Under the pieces are notes generated by a model. The model saw nothing but the letters and a program-made list of their open reading frames with translations, was not told where the DNA came from and did not search any database. Shown here in pieces: positions 43,122 through 52,914 of a stretch of DNA of 64,000 nucleotides. The translations under genes and the position numbers were made by a program. The stretch's first letter is position 1. Every line of letters starts with the position of its first letter. Origin of the DNA: Rheinheimera sp. 4Y26 (GTDB lineage Bacteria; Pseudomonadota; Gammaproteobacteria; Enterobacterales; Alteromonadaceae); contig NZ_JAOBWS010000004.1 of assembly GCF_025245835.1 (NCBI RefSeq), positions 124,001-188,000 on the forward strand, in the 5' to 3' direction.

Positions 43122-44966
43122 ATGCTGCGTTATTTTGAAAAACTAACCGAACCCTTCCCGGCGGCAGAGCCGGCTCAGCCGCCCCATGGCCTTTGGGCTT
43201 TTTGCCGGCATTATAGTCAGGGTATGGTGTTGCCACTGTTGGTGATGGCCTCTTTAACGGCGTTATTGGCCATGCTTGAGGTGTCGTTATTTGGTTTTAT
43301 GGGTCAGCTGGTTGACTGGCTGATTGAAAAAGACCCGGCTACTTTATGGCAAACCGAAAAAGACACCCTGATCCGGATGGGGCTGCTAACCGCTATCGGT
43401 ATTCCACTGCTGGTGTTATTGCACTCGGCGGTCATTCACCAGATGATCCTGGGTAATTTCCCGATGGCCATCCGCTGGCAGGCACACCGCTATTTGCTTA
43501 AACAAAGTGTCAGTTTTTATCAGAATGATTTTGCCGGCCGTATTGCCACCAAAGTGATGCAAACCGCCCTTGCCGTGCGTGAAACCGCCACCAAACTGCT
43601 GGATGTCATGGTGTATGTGCTGGTGTATTTTGGCTCTATGTTGTATCTGGTGGCAGATGCCGACTTTCGTTTGGTGTCGCCACTGTTGGTGTGGCTGTTG
43701 TGTTACATCTGCCTGAATATCTATTTTGTACCGCGGTTAAAAGCTGTGGCCAGCCGTCAGGCCGATGCCCGTTCGGAAATGACCGGCCGTATTGTCGATA
43801 GTTACACCAATATCAACACCATCAAGCTGTTTTCCCATACCAGCCGTGAAGCTGATTACGCCAAAGACAGCATGACGCAGTTTCTGGTGCCTGTGTATCA
43901 GCAGATGCGGCTGGTGACCTGGCTGACGTTTTCAGTGCAAACTTTAAATTACCTGTTGGTGTTTGCCGTTGGCAGTATGTCGATTTGGTTGTGGACTGAA
44001 CAGGCCGTCACTATTGGTTCTATTGCTATTGCCGTCAGCCTGTCGTTGCGCTTAAACGGCATGTCACAGTGGATCATGTGGGAAGTCAGCAGCTTATTTG
44101 AAAATATCGGTACTGTTGCAGACGGCATGAATACCCTGGCCCAACCCCAGCAGGTGCAGGATGTGGCCAATGCTAAAGCTTTAACTGTTCAGGGCGGTGC
44201 TATTGAGTTTCGCGATTTAACCTTTAACTACAGCAAAGCTGTCAGTGCGCAAAAAGCGGCGGTGCTTGATCAGCTGTACCTTGTGATCAAACCCGGTGAA
44301 AAAGTAGGTTTAGTTGGCCGCTCCGGTGCTGGTAAATCAACGCTGGTGAATCTGTTATTGCGCTTTTACGATCTGGAACAAGGCAAAATTCTGATTGATG
44401 GTCAGGATATCAGCCAGGTGCAACAGGAAAGTTTAAGAGCTCAGATTGCCATGGTGACGCAGGACACTTCTTTACTGCACCGCTCGGTGCGCGACAACAT
44501 TCTGTATGGCAAACCTTCGGCCACTAAAGCTGAATTACTGGCGGCGGTTCGCGCTGCAGAAGCTGACGTGTTTATCAATGATTTAACCGACCCAAAAGGC
44601 AACACTGGCCTTGATGCTCAGGTTGGTGAGCGTGGCGTAAAACTGTCCGGCGGTCAGCGCCAGCGTATTGCCATTGCCCGGGTGCTGTTAAAAAATGCAC
44701 CAATTTTGATTCTGGATGAAGCCACCTCAGCACTCGATTCTGAAGTGGAAGCCGCTATTCAGCAAAGTCTGAATACCCTGATGGCCGGTAAAACCGTGAT
44801 TGCTATTGCTCACCGGCTCTCAACCATAGCGGCGATGGACAGACTGATAGTGCTGGATCAGGGCCGGATTGTGGAGCAAGGCAGCCATCAGCAGCTCATT
44901 GCTCAAGGCGGCATTTATGCCCAGTTATGGGCCCATCAGACCGGCGGTTTTATCGGACTGGATTAG
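43122..44966 (+). CDS. ABC exporter, fused membrane and ATPase domains (half-transporter)
   Basis: This 614-residue type IV ABC half-transporter has six membrane helices (about 35-330), then a nucleotide-binding domain (about 360-605). The Walker A is GRSGAGKST. The Q loop is in AMVTQDTSLLHRSVRDNILYG. The signature is LSGGQRQR, the Walker B ILILDEATSALD and the switch His is in AHRLS. All ATPase motifs are intact. It resembles MsbA/MdlB/ATM1-like exporters of lipids, drugs or thiol compounds. It has one gene only, so it should form a homodimer. The start has AAGG seven bases upstream. A bidirectional terminator follows. Substrate unknown. Confidence 0.93.
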   Translation: MLRYFEKLTEPFPAAEPAQPPHGLWAFCRHYSQGMVLPLLVMASLTALLAMLEVSLFGFMGQLVDWLIEKDPATLWQTEKDTLIRMGLLTAIGIPLLVLLHSAVIHQMILGNFPMAIRWQAHRYLLKQSVSFYQNDFAGRIATKVMQTALAVRETATKLLDVMVYVLVYFGSMLYLVADADFRLVSPLLVWLLCYICLNIYFVPRLKAVASRQADARSEMTGRIVDSYTNINTIKLFSHTSREADYAKDSMTQFLVPVYQQMRLVTWLTFSVQTLNYLLVFAVGSMSIWLWTEQAVTIGSIAIAVSLSLRLNGMSQWIMWEVSSLFENIGTVADGMNTLAQPQQVQDVANAKALTVQGGAIEFRDLTFNYSKAVSAQKAAVLDQLYLVIKPGEKVGLVGRSGAGKSTLVNLLLRFYDLEQGKILIDGQDISQVQQESLRAQIAMVTQDTSLLHRSVRDNILYGKPSATKAELLAAVRAAEADVFINDLTDPKGNTGLDAQVGERGVKLSGGQRQRIAIARVLLKNAPILILDEATSALDSEVEAAIQQSLNTLMAGKTVIAIAHRLSTIAAMDRLIVLDQGRIVEQGSHQQLIAQGGIYAQLWAHQTGGFIGLD

Positions 44967-44992
44967 CGCCTGTCTGTTGCTGATAGCTGATG

Positions 44993-45029
44993 AACAATAA
45001 AAAAGCCCTATCCGGGCTTTTTTATTGTT
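44993..45029. terminator. Bidirectional terminator between the ABC exporter and GST genes
   Basis: Perfect 16-bp stem AACAATAAAAAAGCCC/GGGCTTTTTTATTGTT with a 5-base loop. A and T tracts on both sides let it stop the ABC gene (plus) and the GST gene (minus), whose stop codons face it. Confidence 0.93.
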
Positions 45030-45084
45030 CAATTTGTCACGAAACTTTTACCGCAATTTTTACCGCAACTCCGGGACTGGTTTT

Positions 45085-45660
45085 TCAGGACAACCTTGGG
45101 TCGCTTAATGCAATACCAGGATGATTTTTTGCCGCAGCAACAAAAGCATTCAGTGCGTTAAACGGGGTTAAATCGGTTAAATTGCGAAATGCAGCCCAAT
45201 CCAGTAATGCATACAAACTCATCGCCAGATAGTTCCAGCGCTGGAATTCACCTTGCTGCGCCTTTTGTTCCAGTACAGTTAACACTGCATGGGTACGTTC
45301 GCGTTGCAGATTAAAAAACAGTTTGTTGTCGTTGGTATCAAACCCACTGCGCTGACACAATAAAATCTCCACCAGCGAATCATTCACAGCATTGATCAGT
45401 GTCAGGGTATTCTCTTCATCCCAACTCAGTGGCGCCCAGCTGAATTTTTGCGATAAATATCTGAAAATCACCCCTGAATCAAACACCACCTGCGCGCCGT
45501 CACTGAGCATCGGCACTTTGCGCGTCGGATTGAGTTTGATCAGCCGCTCTCTGTCGGCAGATTCAAAAATATTCATGCTGATAAATTCATGTGGATATTC
45601 AGCGAGCAGCAGACGTAAACGGCGAACATAAGGTGACGATTGTGAACCAAATAATTGCAT
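45085..45660 (-). CDS. Glutathione S-transferase-fold protein
   Basis: This 191-residue protein has an N-terminal thioredoxin-fold half (1-75). Its GSQSSPYVRRLRLLL holds the likely Ser active-site region, NPTRKVPML has the cis-proline, and FDSGVIFRYLSQ has the glutathione-binding Asp/Ser. The C-terminal helical half (80-191) is shorter than in many GSTs. It could be a detoxifying GST or a GST-like regulator such as SspA; the SS in place of a Cys argues against a glutaredoxin-like activity. The start has AGGGAG. It follows the DUF3300 gene on the same strand, with a hairpin between them. Confidence 0.87.
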   Translation of the reverse strand: MQLFGSQSSPYVRRLRLLLAEYPHEFISMNIFESADRERLIKLNPTRKVPMLSDGAQVVFDSGVIFRYLSQKFSWAPLSWDEENTLTLINAVNDSLVEILLCQRSGFDTNDNKLFFNLQRERTHAVLTVLEQKAQQGEFQRWNYLAMSLYALLDWAAFRNLTDLTPFNALNAFVAAAKNHPGIALSDPRLS

Positions 45661-45683
45661 ATTGACTCCCTTTTAATAACAAG

Positions 45684-45702
45684 ACGCCCGCAAAGCGGGC
45701 GT
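45684..45702 (-). terminator. Hairpin after the DUF3300 gene, terminator-like
   Basis: Perfect 8-bp GC-rich stem ACGCCCGC/GCGGGCGT with a 3-base loop, 16 bases after the DUF3300 stop. On the minus strand it is followed by CTTGTTATT, which has few T, so it may be leaky and allow read-through into the GST gene. Confidence 0.55.
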
Positions 45703-45718
45703 TTGATGCAGCATATTG

Positions 45719-47614
45719 TTATTCAATTTGACGATGTGATTCTATCGGCCTTTCCGCCTGTTGTTCAACCGGAGGCTGATACACAGGTTCTGGTTGTTGG
45801 TACACAGGTTCAGGCTGTTGATACACAGGCTCCGGCTGCTGATATACAGGTTCAGGCTGCTGGTACACCGGCTCTGGCTGTTGATACACAGGTTCAGGCT
45901 GCTGGTACACAGGCTCAGGCTGTTGATACACCGGCTCTGGCTGCTGATATACCGGCTCCGGCTGCTGATATACCGGCTCTGGTTGCTGATACACAGGCTC
46001 TGGCTGTTGATATACAGGCTCCGGCTGCTGATATACCGGCTCTGGTTGCTGATACACAGGCTCTGGCTGTTGATACACAGGCTCTGGTTGTTGGTATACA
46101 GGTTCAGGCTGCTGTTCTATTGGCCGGGGTTGCTCAACTTGTCTGAACATATCTCTGTTATGAGTACGTTCGAGCTCGGCCGGCACCTCTGCAGTTGGCA
46201 GCTGCCGATCGGCCGGTACACCTGAGTTTGTCTGGTCAGTGACATCAGGCACAGGCTGAGGTCTGATCTCCTGTTCAATTCCTGAGTCTTTCAGACTGTA
46301 CTCTTTTCTGTCCTCAGAAACATTCAAAGCCGGGTTCAGTCTGTCCTCTGTGCGTTGGTCTGTACCTTGATCTGTACTTTGGCCCGCTGCCTGTTCCGGT
46401 TGAGTCTGATCTGGTTGCACAGCATCGGGCTGTTGCCCAATCTCAACGGGGTTACCGTCGTTATCCCGTACTATATCCCTGTCGCGTTGCCGGCGTTCGA
46501 CATCACGGGCCGGATCTGAACGCATCACCTGCTCCTGCGCCGGTGCCGGATACTGGCGCTGAATATCCTGATCACCAGGCAAGGCTACATTCTGTTGCTG
46601 GCGCTGTTCAGCAGCCCAGCGCCGTCTTTCGCCAACATCGTCTTGCCGGTAATCAGCGCCACTGAACTCGCGGTTTGGCTGATAACTGGTGTGATATACC
46701 ACACCATGGCGGTGCTGTGGGTTATGGCGCCAATGCCGGCGTTCTTCATGACGGATAATATCATCATAACGGTAATACTTTGTTGGTCTGTGGTAATGGT
46801 TGATCACCACCACTTCGCGTCTTGGCCAGTAAAAAGTGGAAAAATAAAAGCTGGTGGAGACTCTTGCCCCTGAACCCCAGTACACCACAGACGCATGATT
46901 GCCATAGACAGGATGTGGCCAGTGGATGGGCGGGTATTCGCGCCACCACCAGTCGCCATACACCACGCGGGTGTCATACACAGGTACATACACCACTTCA
47001 CGTTGACGAGGCTCGATGATAATGACTTTTTCTTTTTCACGGCGCTGCACCGTGATGTGTTCCTGATCTTTCAGATTGCCAGCTGCATAGGCCTTTTCCC
47101 TCAGGCTCTGCACTGTGGCCATCACCTGTTGCTGTTGAATTAAAAAGGCATCACCAAGCTTTTGCGTCCATTCCAGCTCATTGTTCATCTTGGTGAGCAA
47201 GGGCGCAAAAGCAACCAGAGCCCGTACGCTTGGATCCCAGGGTTCGTTTTCGGCGGCTTTTAATGCTTGTTCGGACGTCATGCCTTTTTGTGCGCTGAGC
47301 CAGCGGGTGGCTTTTACAATTTCCAGCGGATAAGTGGCGGCAATGAGCACATGGGAAAGCACTGTATCCGGATATAACGCAACAGGGGCCAGCATTTGAT
47401 CAAGCTCGGCCTGGCTGAATAGCTTCTGACCGGCGCTGGCTTTTTGCTGCTGTGGATTTGTGGTTGTAGCCTGCTTGCTGGCACCGGCAGAAATCGTTTT
47501 GGCCTGACGTTTTGTTGCGTCTGCCGTAGGTTCCGCCGCCATAGCCAGGGGTAAATGTAACGCCAGCGCAAGACTTAACGTCATGGTTGACAACCGTAAC
47601 ACTGAGCTTTTCAT
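45719..47614 (-). CDS. DUF3300 exported protein with C-terminal heptapeptide repeats
   Basis: The protein is 631 residues from the ATG at 47614, with AGGAG upstream; an in-frame extension to 47701 lacks a signal sequence. It opens with a signal peptide (MKSSVLRLSTMTLSLALALH..MAMAA). The DUF3300 domain follows (about 60-330: LDQMLAPVALYPDTVLSHVLIAATYPLEIV, then Trp/Tyr/His-rich WWWREYPPIHWPHPVY). A charged Gln/Arg/Asp-rich region (330-500) precedes 16 tandem copies of QPEPVYQ (about 500-612). A short tail ends the protein. The repeats should form an extended polyproline-type rod, perhaps spanning periplasm or peptidoglycan. The function of DUF3300 is unknown. The Pro/Glu repeats are far more regular than the rest of the protein. 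Confidence 0.88.
   Translation of the reverse strand: MKSSVLRLSTMTLSLALALHLPLAMAAEPTADATKRQAKTISAGASKQATTTNPQQQKASAGQKLFSQAELDQMLAPVALYPDTVLSHVLIAATYPLEIVKATRWLSAQKGMTSEQALKAAENEPWDPSVRALVAFAPLLTKMNNELEWTQKLGDAFLIQQQQVMATVQSLREKAYAAGNLKDQEHITVQRREKEKVIIIEPRQREVVYVPVYDTRVVYGDWWWREYPPIHWPHPVYGNHASVVYWGSGARVSTSFYFSTFYWPRREVVVINHYHRPTKYYRYDDIIRHEERRHWRHNPQHRHGVVYHTSYQPNREFSGADYRQDDVGERRRWAAEQRQQQNVALPGDQDIQRQYPAPAQEQVMRSDPARDVERRQRDRDIVRDNDGNPVEIGQQPDAVQPDQTQPEQAAGQSTDQGTDQRTEDRLNPALNVSEDRKEYSLKDSGIEQEIRPQPVPDVTDQTNSGVPADRQLPTAEVPAELERTHNRDMFRQVEQPRPIEQQPEPVYQQPEPVYQQPEPVYQQPEPVYQQPEPVYQQPEPVYQQPEPVYQQPEPVYQQPEPVYQQPEPVYQQPEPVYQQPEPVYQQPEPVYQQPEPVYQQPEPVYQQPEPVYQPPVEQQAERPIESHRQIE
45780..46115 (-). 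repeat. 21-bp tandem repeat, 16 copies, coding for QPEPVYQ
   Basis: Sixteen head-to-tail 21-base units, 336 bases, all in frame and encoding the same heptapeptide. Copies differ mainly at synonymous third positions (for example CCG/CCA/CCT). This points to selection on the peptide and turnover of units by slippage or recombination. Blocks of units 10-11 and 13-14 are near identical, which suggests duplication of larger segments. Confidence 0.97.
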
Positions 47615-47764
47615 CAACAAACTCCTGCTGCCTGGGCAGCTTCTTGCTAAAACGACAGAAACAGGCATGGATGCACCGGTGATACGACATCCAGTTATCA
47701 AAGGTTATGACACAGCGGATCTGAACTGGTTCTGAATTAACCGCCGGCATTCATTTTTTAATTT

Positions 47765-48646
47765 TTAACGGGACTTGTGCCACAACTGCCGTGGACGAAA
47801 CCCGGTAACCAGCGCTGTGCCTGTTAACACAGTCAAAGCCCCCACTGCGGTGTGCCAACCTACCTGCTCATGCAAAAATAACGCACCCCATAACACACCA
47901 AACACCGGGATCAAAAAAGTCACGGTCAGTGCGGGTGTGGCCCCAACTTCCTGCACCAGCTTAAAATACAACAGATAGGCCACACCGGTACAAACCACGC
48001 CAAGAACCAGCACTGCAAATGCAACCTGCAGGCTCAGCTCGATGGCTGGCCCTGGCAGCAAGGTTAACGGCAACAATACCAGCACAGCACCCCACATACT
48101 GCCCTGCGCATTGGCAAAAGGTTCAACGGCTTTGGCCCTTCGGGTGTAATGGGTGGCAATGCCATAACAGCAGGCAGCACTTGCCGCTGCGGCTACGGCC
48201 AGCAAAGCGCCGCTTTTAAGCAGTACAGGGTCAAACCCGACCAGAATGGCAACTCCACAAACGCCAAGCAGCAAACCTGCAACTACGGCAAACGATAACG
48301 GCTGGCGGAAAAACAAAATACCAATCAGCGCGCCCCAGATAGGTGCTGTTGCGTTTAACACCGACAATAACGACGCTGTGAGCACTGTTGCCGCATAAGC
48401 AAAGAGTAAAAATGGCAAGGCCGAGTTAATAAAACCCAGCTTCAGATAATGCAGCCAGTTTTGCCGCCAATGCAGTTTTTTATGCAACAGCAGGGCTATC
48501 ACCGACAAAAAGAGTGCAGCAAATAGCACCCGGCCAGACATCAACAGTGAAGGACCCAGAGCCGGCACTGCAATGCGGATAAATAAAAACGAAGCGCCCC
48601 AGATAGCAGCCAGTAACAACAAACGCCCGATATTGATTAACGACAT
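47765..48646 (-). CDS. EamA/DMT-superfamily permease, second copy type
   Basis: This 293-residue protein has ten membrane helices in two EamA repeats. Typical segments are AAIWGASFLFIRIAVPALGPSLLMSGRVLFA, VLNATAPIWGALIGILFFRQPLSF and the C-terminal LIPVFGVLWGALFLHEQVGWHTAVGALTVLTGTALV. These resemble RhaT/YdcZ-like metabolite exporters; the substrate is unknown. The ATG has GGAG seven bases upstream. It lies 150 bases upstream of the DUF3300 start on the same strand; a shared transcript is possible, but no functional link is evident. Confidence 0.9.
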   Translation of the reverse strand: MSLINIGRLLLLAAIWGASFLFIRIAVPALGPSLLMSGRVLFAALFLSVIALLLHKKLHWRQNWLHYLKLGFINSALPFLLFAYAATVLTASLLSVLNATAPIWGALIGILFFRQPLSFAVVAGLLLGVCGVAILVGFDPVLLKSGALLAVAAAASAACCYGIATHYTRRAKAVEPFANAQGSMWGAVLVLLPLTLLPGPAIELSLQVAFAVLVLGVVCTGVAYLLYFKLVQEVGATPALTVTFLIPVFGVLWGALFLHEQVGWHTAVGALTVLTGTALVTGFRPRQLWHKSR

Positions 48647-48741
48647 CCGTTAACTCCGTGACCAGCAGCTCCTCGATGCTCAGAGGCTGCGCAGTTTGTG
48701 GTAAATATGCAGTAAAACTGCAATCTTCTGCAAAAACCCAC

Positions 48742-48829
48742 TTGCATGACTTCGCAGTTTTATTGCATAATCACCACGCTTCATTTTTGCTTTATTGCTT
48801 CCGCCCATGCATTTTTGCATGGGCTTTTT
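48742..48829 (+). ncRNA. Possible short plus-strand RNA: promoter and terminator without an ORF
   Basis: TTGCAT (48742-48747) and CATAAT (48766-48771) are 18 bases apart, a fair sigma-70 promoter. About 30 bases later a 9-bp stem GCCCATGCA/TGCATGGGC (48803-48824) with loop TTTT is followed by five T on the plus strand. The predicted RNA would be about 50 bases. No plus-strand gene lies upstream to need this terminator, and the T tract has the wrong polarity for the dcd gene. This is a prediction from sequence pattern only. Confidence 0.35.
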
Positions 48830-48854
48830 CATTTTGGCCTGGCGCTAAATAAAC

Positions 48855-49451
48855 TCAGCGGCCGGTTTTATCATCCTGATTAATCCGACTGGCCACTGCA
48901 CCGGTTTGTTGCTGATACTTGGCATCTGTTCTTTTGTTGTAAGGGCGGTCTGCTGCGCCCGTCATCAGCTCAAAATTCAATGCACCAATTTTCATACCAG
49001 GGCGCAGCGCCAGCGGTAAACGGCCGCTGTTATAAAATTCCAGCACTATATTGCCAGACCAACCCGGATCAATACGGTGTGCAGTGACATGCACCATTAA
49101 ACCAAGCCGCGCCAGGCTGGAACGACCATCCAGCCAGCCCACAATATCCGCCGGTAAAGTGACAGACTCGAGCGTGACAGCCAGTGCCAGCTCACCGGGG
49201 TGCAGATAAAAGGCTTCATCGTCAGCAAGCACCAGTTCTTCACTCATCACTGAATCCAGTGCTTGTTGTACTTCTTCCCTCGGGCCGCTTAAATCAATAA
49301 AAGGTGCGGCGTAAGCGGTAAAACTTCTGAATTTATGGCCCAGGCGGATATCTACGCTCACCCCACTGATCATGTCGCGGGACGGCATAGGTTCAATACA
49401 AATTTTGCCTTCAGCCAGGTAGCGTTCAATGTCGCGGTCACACAGTCTCAT
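48855..49451 (-). CDS. dcd: dCTP deaminase
   Basis: This 198-residue protein is close to E. coli Dcd (193). It deaminates dCTP to dUTP for thymidylate synthesis and acts as a homotrimer. Family motifs are [39 protein letters not shown], and [20 protein letters not shown] with the catalytic Glu. The C-terminal lid ([21 protein letters not shown]) is also present. The start codon is one base after the mrp stop codon (TAACATG), so the two genes are in one operon. Confidence 0.97.
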   Translation of the reverse strand: MRLCDRDIERYLAEGKICIEPMPSRDMISGVSVDIRLGHKFRSFTAYAAPFIDLSGPREEVQQALDSVMSEELVLADDEAFYLHPGELALAVTLESVTLPADIVGWLDGRSSLARLGLMVHVTAHRIDPGWSGNIVLEFYNSGRLPLALRPGMKIGALNFELMTGAADRPYNKRTDAKYQQQTGAVASRINQDDKTGR

Positions 49452-49452
49452 G

Positions 49453-50520
49453 TTAATCGTCCGTTATAATAATTTGCGGTTGTTGGGCAATTTTGTGCTG
49501 GGCTTGCCAGTATAAAGCGAAGATCAGTTGCCTGGCTATTTTCTGATAAATTTCAGCACATTGTTCACTTTCATTCAGCACTATTGGCATACCTTCGTCA
49601 CTGTGCTGCCGGATTTGTTTTTGCAGTGGCAACTGGCCAAGCACCGGCACCTGATAACGTTCTGCTAACGCAACACCACCTTGTGAGCCAAAAATATCGT
49701 CGATATGACCGCAGCTGCTGCACTGGTAATAACTCATATTTTCCACAAGGCCCAGTAGCGGAATATTCACCTGACGGAACATGGCTATGCCTTTTTGTGC
49801 ATCAGCCAGCGCCACGTCCTGCGGTGTTGTCACTATCACAGCACCGGCCACCGGCAACTTTTGCGACAACGTCAGCTGAATATCGCCGGTGCCCGGCGGC
49901 ATATCGACCACCAGATAATCAAGCTCAGGCCACAGGGTTTCATTTAAAAGTTGCAGCAGCGCCTGGCTGGCCATAGGACCACGCCAGACCGATGCGGCCT
50001 GTGGGTCAACCAGAAAACCGATAGATTGCATAAAAATGCCAAATTTATGCACGGGGGCTAAGTGTTTGTCATCAGGTGAGGTAGCTTTGGTGCCAACCAG
50101 TCCCAGCATAGTCGGAATGGAAGGACCATAAATATCGGCATCCAATAATCCTACTTTGGCGCCTTGTTGTGCCAGCGCTATGGCGAGGTTCACAGCGGTG
50201 GTGGATTTACCTACGCCACCCTTGCCGGACGCTATCAAAATCACCTGACGGATGTTACCAAGGCTTGCTGGTAAGGGGTTTTGATACTTCAGCACCACTT
50301 CCCCGCTAAAACCTGCCCCAGCCAACGCCTGCTGTAATGAAGGCAACATTGCATCGGCGGCAAAAGGTAACTGGATAATAAGACGGTTATTATCAAAGGC
50401 TATATCAGTGGCGAGCTGTGATAAGGCCACCGGCATTTCTTCGGTTTGAAAATTTTCCAGCACCTGTTGTTGGGCACTGCTGAGCTTTATTGTGTTTTTG
50501 TTTTTCCACCAACCAAACAT
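49453..50520 (-). CDS. apbC: Iron-sulfur cluster carrier ATPase, Mrp/ApbC (NBP35 family)
   Basis: The protein is 355 residues from the ATG at 50520 (MFGWWKNKN), with AGGT upstream; an in-frame extension to 50574 was not used. A short N-terminal DUF59-like domain is followed by the P-loop GKGGVGKST near residue 105. [25 protein letters not shown] and the cluster-binding CxxC in YYQCSSCGH (about 265) are all intact. It binds and transfers 4Fe-4S clusters to target proteins. It is divergent from metG, as in E. coli (mrp-metG), and followed directly by dcd. The 200-base gap to metG holds both promoters. Confidence 0.96.
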   Translation of the reverse strand: MFGWWKNKNTIKLSSAQQQVLENFQTEEMPVALSQLATDIAFDNNRLIIQLPFAADAMLPSLQQALAGAGFSGEVVLKYQNPLPASLGNIRQVILIASGKGGVGKSTTAVNLAIALAQQGAKVGLLDADIYGPSIPTMLGLVGTKATSPDDKHLAPVHKFGIFMQSIGFLVDPQAASVWRGPMASQALLQLLNETLWPELDYLVVDMPPGTGDIQLTLSQKLPVAGAVIVTTPQDVALADAQKGIAMFRQVNIPLLGLVENMSYYQCSSCGHIDDIFGSQGGVALAERYQVPVLGQLPLQKQIRQHSDEGMPIVLNESEQCAEIYQKIARQLIFALYWQAQHKIAQQPQIIITDD

Positions 50521-50720
50521 CGGATACCTGCGTTTAAAAACCAGTTTATGCTCTGGAGTTTTTGCCTGTGCCACAGCTGTGACAGATAAAAACTAAAAAT
50601 GCGACTTGCTGCCTGCAGAAAAGCCGGTAGAACTACCGCTGCGGGAGTGCGCTTTAACGGCCGTTATTGTATCATGTTGTCATCTCTTTTCAGTTATTTA
50701 TGCATTCAGAGTTCTATTTG

Positions 50721-52784
50721 ATGACACAACGTAAAATTTTGATCACAAGCGCCCTTCCATACGCCAACGGCCCTATCCATTTAGGCCACTTATTGGAATA
50801 TATTCAGACCGACATCTGGTCGCGTTTTCAAAAGGCGCGCGGTCATCAGTGTTTTTACGTCTGTGCGGATGACGCTCATGGCACCCCTATTATGCTCAAA
50901 GCGCAGCAATTGGGTTTAACACCTGAGCAAATGATTGCACAAACTTCAGTAGAGCATCAGGCTGATTTTAAAGACTTTCTGATTGGTTTTGATAACTACC
51001 ACAGCACCCACAGCGACGAAAACCGCACTTTTGCCAGTGAAATTTATCAAAAGCTGGACGCCGGTGGTTATATCAAACGTAAAACCATCAGCCAGCTGTT
51101 TGACCCGGAAAAACAAATGTTCCTGCCGGACCGTTTTGTCAAAGGCGACTGCCCAAAATGTGGTGCTGTGGATCAAAACGGTGACAGCTGTGATGCCTGT
51201 GGTGCGACGTACAGCCCGACTGAACTGAAAAACCCACGTTCTGTGGTATCAGGCGCCACACCGGTATTAAAAGACTCCGAACATTATTTCTTTGACTTAC
51301 CGGCCTTTGAGCAAATGTTGCAGGACTGGACCCGCGGTGGTTCGCTGCAAAGTGAAATGGCCAACAAGTTACAGGAATGGTTCAAAGAAGGCCTGCAGCA
51401 GTGGGATATCAGCCGCGACGCGCCTTATTTTGGTTTTGAAATTCCAGGTGCGCCGGGCAAGTTTTTCTACGTTTGGTTAGATGCGCCTATTGGTTATCTG
51501 GCCAGCTTTAAAAACCTCTGTGATAAAACCGGTATCAACTTTGATGATTTCTGGAAACTCGATTCTGACGCCGAGGTCTATCACTTTATCGGCAAAGACA
51601 TTATTTATTTCCACAGCCTGTTCTGGCCTGCCATGTTAGACGGTGCCGGTTACCGCAAACCAAGCAGCGTCTTTGCGCATGGTTTTGTTACCGTAAACGG
51701 CGCCAAAATGTCCAAATCGCGTGGCACTTTTATTAAAGCCCGCACTTACCTGGATAACTTAAACCCTGAGTATCTGCGTTATTATTTTGCGTCAAAACTC
51801 ACCTCTGGCATTGTTGACCTGGATTTGAACCTCGAAGATTTTTCGCAAAAAGTGAACGCCGATTTAGTGGGCAAAGTGGTGAATATCGCCAGCCGCTGCG
51901 CCAGCTTTATCAGCAAAAAATTCGACAGCACCTTATCTACTGACATTGCCGAGCCTGAATTACTGGCTGACTTTGTGGCACAAGGTGAAAGCATTGCAGC
52001 TTCGTTTGAACAACGTGAATACGCCCGTGCCATTCGCGACATTATGGCGCTGGCTGACAAAGCCAATCAGTATATTGACGCTAAAGCACCCTGGGTGCTG
52101 GCCAAGGATGAAAGCAAACAGCTGGAAACCCATCAGGTTTGCTCTATGGGGATCAACCTGTTCCGCGTGTTGATGCATTATTTAAAACCTGTACTGCCGG
52201 CCATGGCCGCTGAAGTAGAGGCCTTTTTAAATATTGAACTGCGCTGGGATAATTATCAGGCAGCGCTTAAAAATCACCGGATCAATACTTTTAAAGCGCT
52301 GATGCAGCGGGTTGACCCGGTAAAAGTGCAGGCCATGGTGGATGCATCCAAAGAAAATTTACAAGCCGCTGAGCCTGAAAAAACCACAAGCAAAAATGCG
52401 GCAAAAGCCGATGCAGCAGTAACAGCGGCAGATGCAGCAGCTTATGAACCTTTAGCACCGATGATTCAGTTTGATGATTTTGCCAAACTCGACTTAAGGG
52501 TCGCACGAATTGTCAGCGCCGAACATGTCGAAGGTGCCGACAAACTGGTGAAACTGCAACTGGATTTAGGTTTTGAAAGCCGTCAGGTGTTTGCCGGTAT
52601 TAAATCTGCTTATGACCCAGCCGATTTAGTCGGTCGCTTAACAGTGATGGTGGCCAATCTGGCGCCGCGCAAAATGCGTTTTGGTATGTCAGAAGGCATG
52701 GTGATGGCAGCAGGCCCTGGCGGCAGCGATATTTTCCTGCTGACGCCGGACGATGGTGCAACACCTGGCATGCAGGTAAAATAA
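50721..52784 (+). CDS. metG: Methionyl-tRNA synthetase
   Basis: The protein is 687 residues from the ATG at 50721, against 677 in E. coli. The class I signature is [12 protein letters not shown] zinc-binding insert is [18 protein letters not shown], with four Cys. The KMSKS loop ([12 protein letters not shown]) is near residue 332, and an anticodon-binding helical domain follows. An Ala-rich linker (about 560-580) leads to a C-terminal Trbp111/EMAP-type tRNA-binding domain ([24 protein letters not shown]) that makes the enzyme dimeric. In-frame codons upstream to 50667 were not used since [17 protein letters not shown] aligns with known starts. The ribosome-binding site is weak. A terminator follows. 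Confidence 0.97.
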   Translation: MTQRKILITSALPYANGPIHLGHLLEYIQTDIWSRFQKARGHQCFYVCADDAHGTPIMLKAQQLGLTPEQMIAQTSVEHQADFKDFLIGFDNYHSTHSDENRTFASEIYQKLDAGGYIKRKTISQLFDPEKQMFLPDRFVKGDCPKCGAVDQNGDSCDACGATYSPTELKNPRSVVSGATPVLKDSEHYFFDLPAFEQMLQDWTRGGSLQSEMANKLQEWFKEGLQQWDISRDAPYFGFEIPGAPGKFFYVWLDAPIGYLASFKNLCDKTGINFDDFWKLDSDAEVYHFIGKDIIYFHSLFWPAMLDGAGYRKPSSVFAHGFVTVNGAKMSKSRGTFIKARTYLDNLNPEYLRYYFASKLTSGIVDLDLNLEDFSQKVNADLVGKVVNIASRCASFISKKFDSTLSTDIAEPELLADFVAQGESIAASFEQREYARAIRDIMALADKANQYIDAKAPWVLAKDESKQLETHQVCSMGINLFRVLMHYLKPVLPAMAAEVEAFLNIELRWDNYQAALKNHRINTFKALMQRVDPVKVQAMVDASKENLQAAEPEKTTSKNAAKADAAVTAADAAAYEPLAPMIQFDDFAKLDLRVARIVSAEHVEGADKLVKLQLDLGFESRQVFAGIKSAYDPADLVGRLTVMVANLAPRKMRFGMSEGMVMAAGPGGSDIFLLTPDDGATPGMQVK

Positions 52785-52792
52785 ATGAATCG

Positions 52793-52821
52793 GGGCGCTG
52801 CACAACACAGCGCCCTTTTTT
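52793..52821 (+). terminator. Terminator after metG
   Basis: Perfect 8-bp stem GGGCGCTG/CAGCGCCC with a 7-base loop and six T on the plus strand, nine bases after the metG stop codon. Confidence 0.9.
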
Positions 52822-52914
52822 ATTAGCTTATTGTTGATTTTATTGATGTAAATTCAGTTCCCCAAATTTGTTTTTGTTAGAATAAGCAAATTCCGACAGG
52901 CTTAAGGACAGCAG

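Noticed and set aside
45780-46115. Tandem repeat considered as a CRISPR array
   Set aside because: Units are directly adjacent with no spacers, 21 bases long and in frame within a protein gene. No cas genes are nearby.
45655-46225. Two plus-strand ORFs of 154-163 codons with long Leu/Arg or Ala/Asp repeats
   Set aside because: They are the complement of the 21-bp coding repeat of the DUF3300 gene. A 21-base unit without stops leaves several frames open. No ribosome-binding site or homology supports them.
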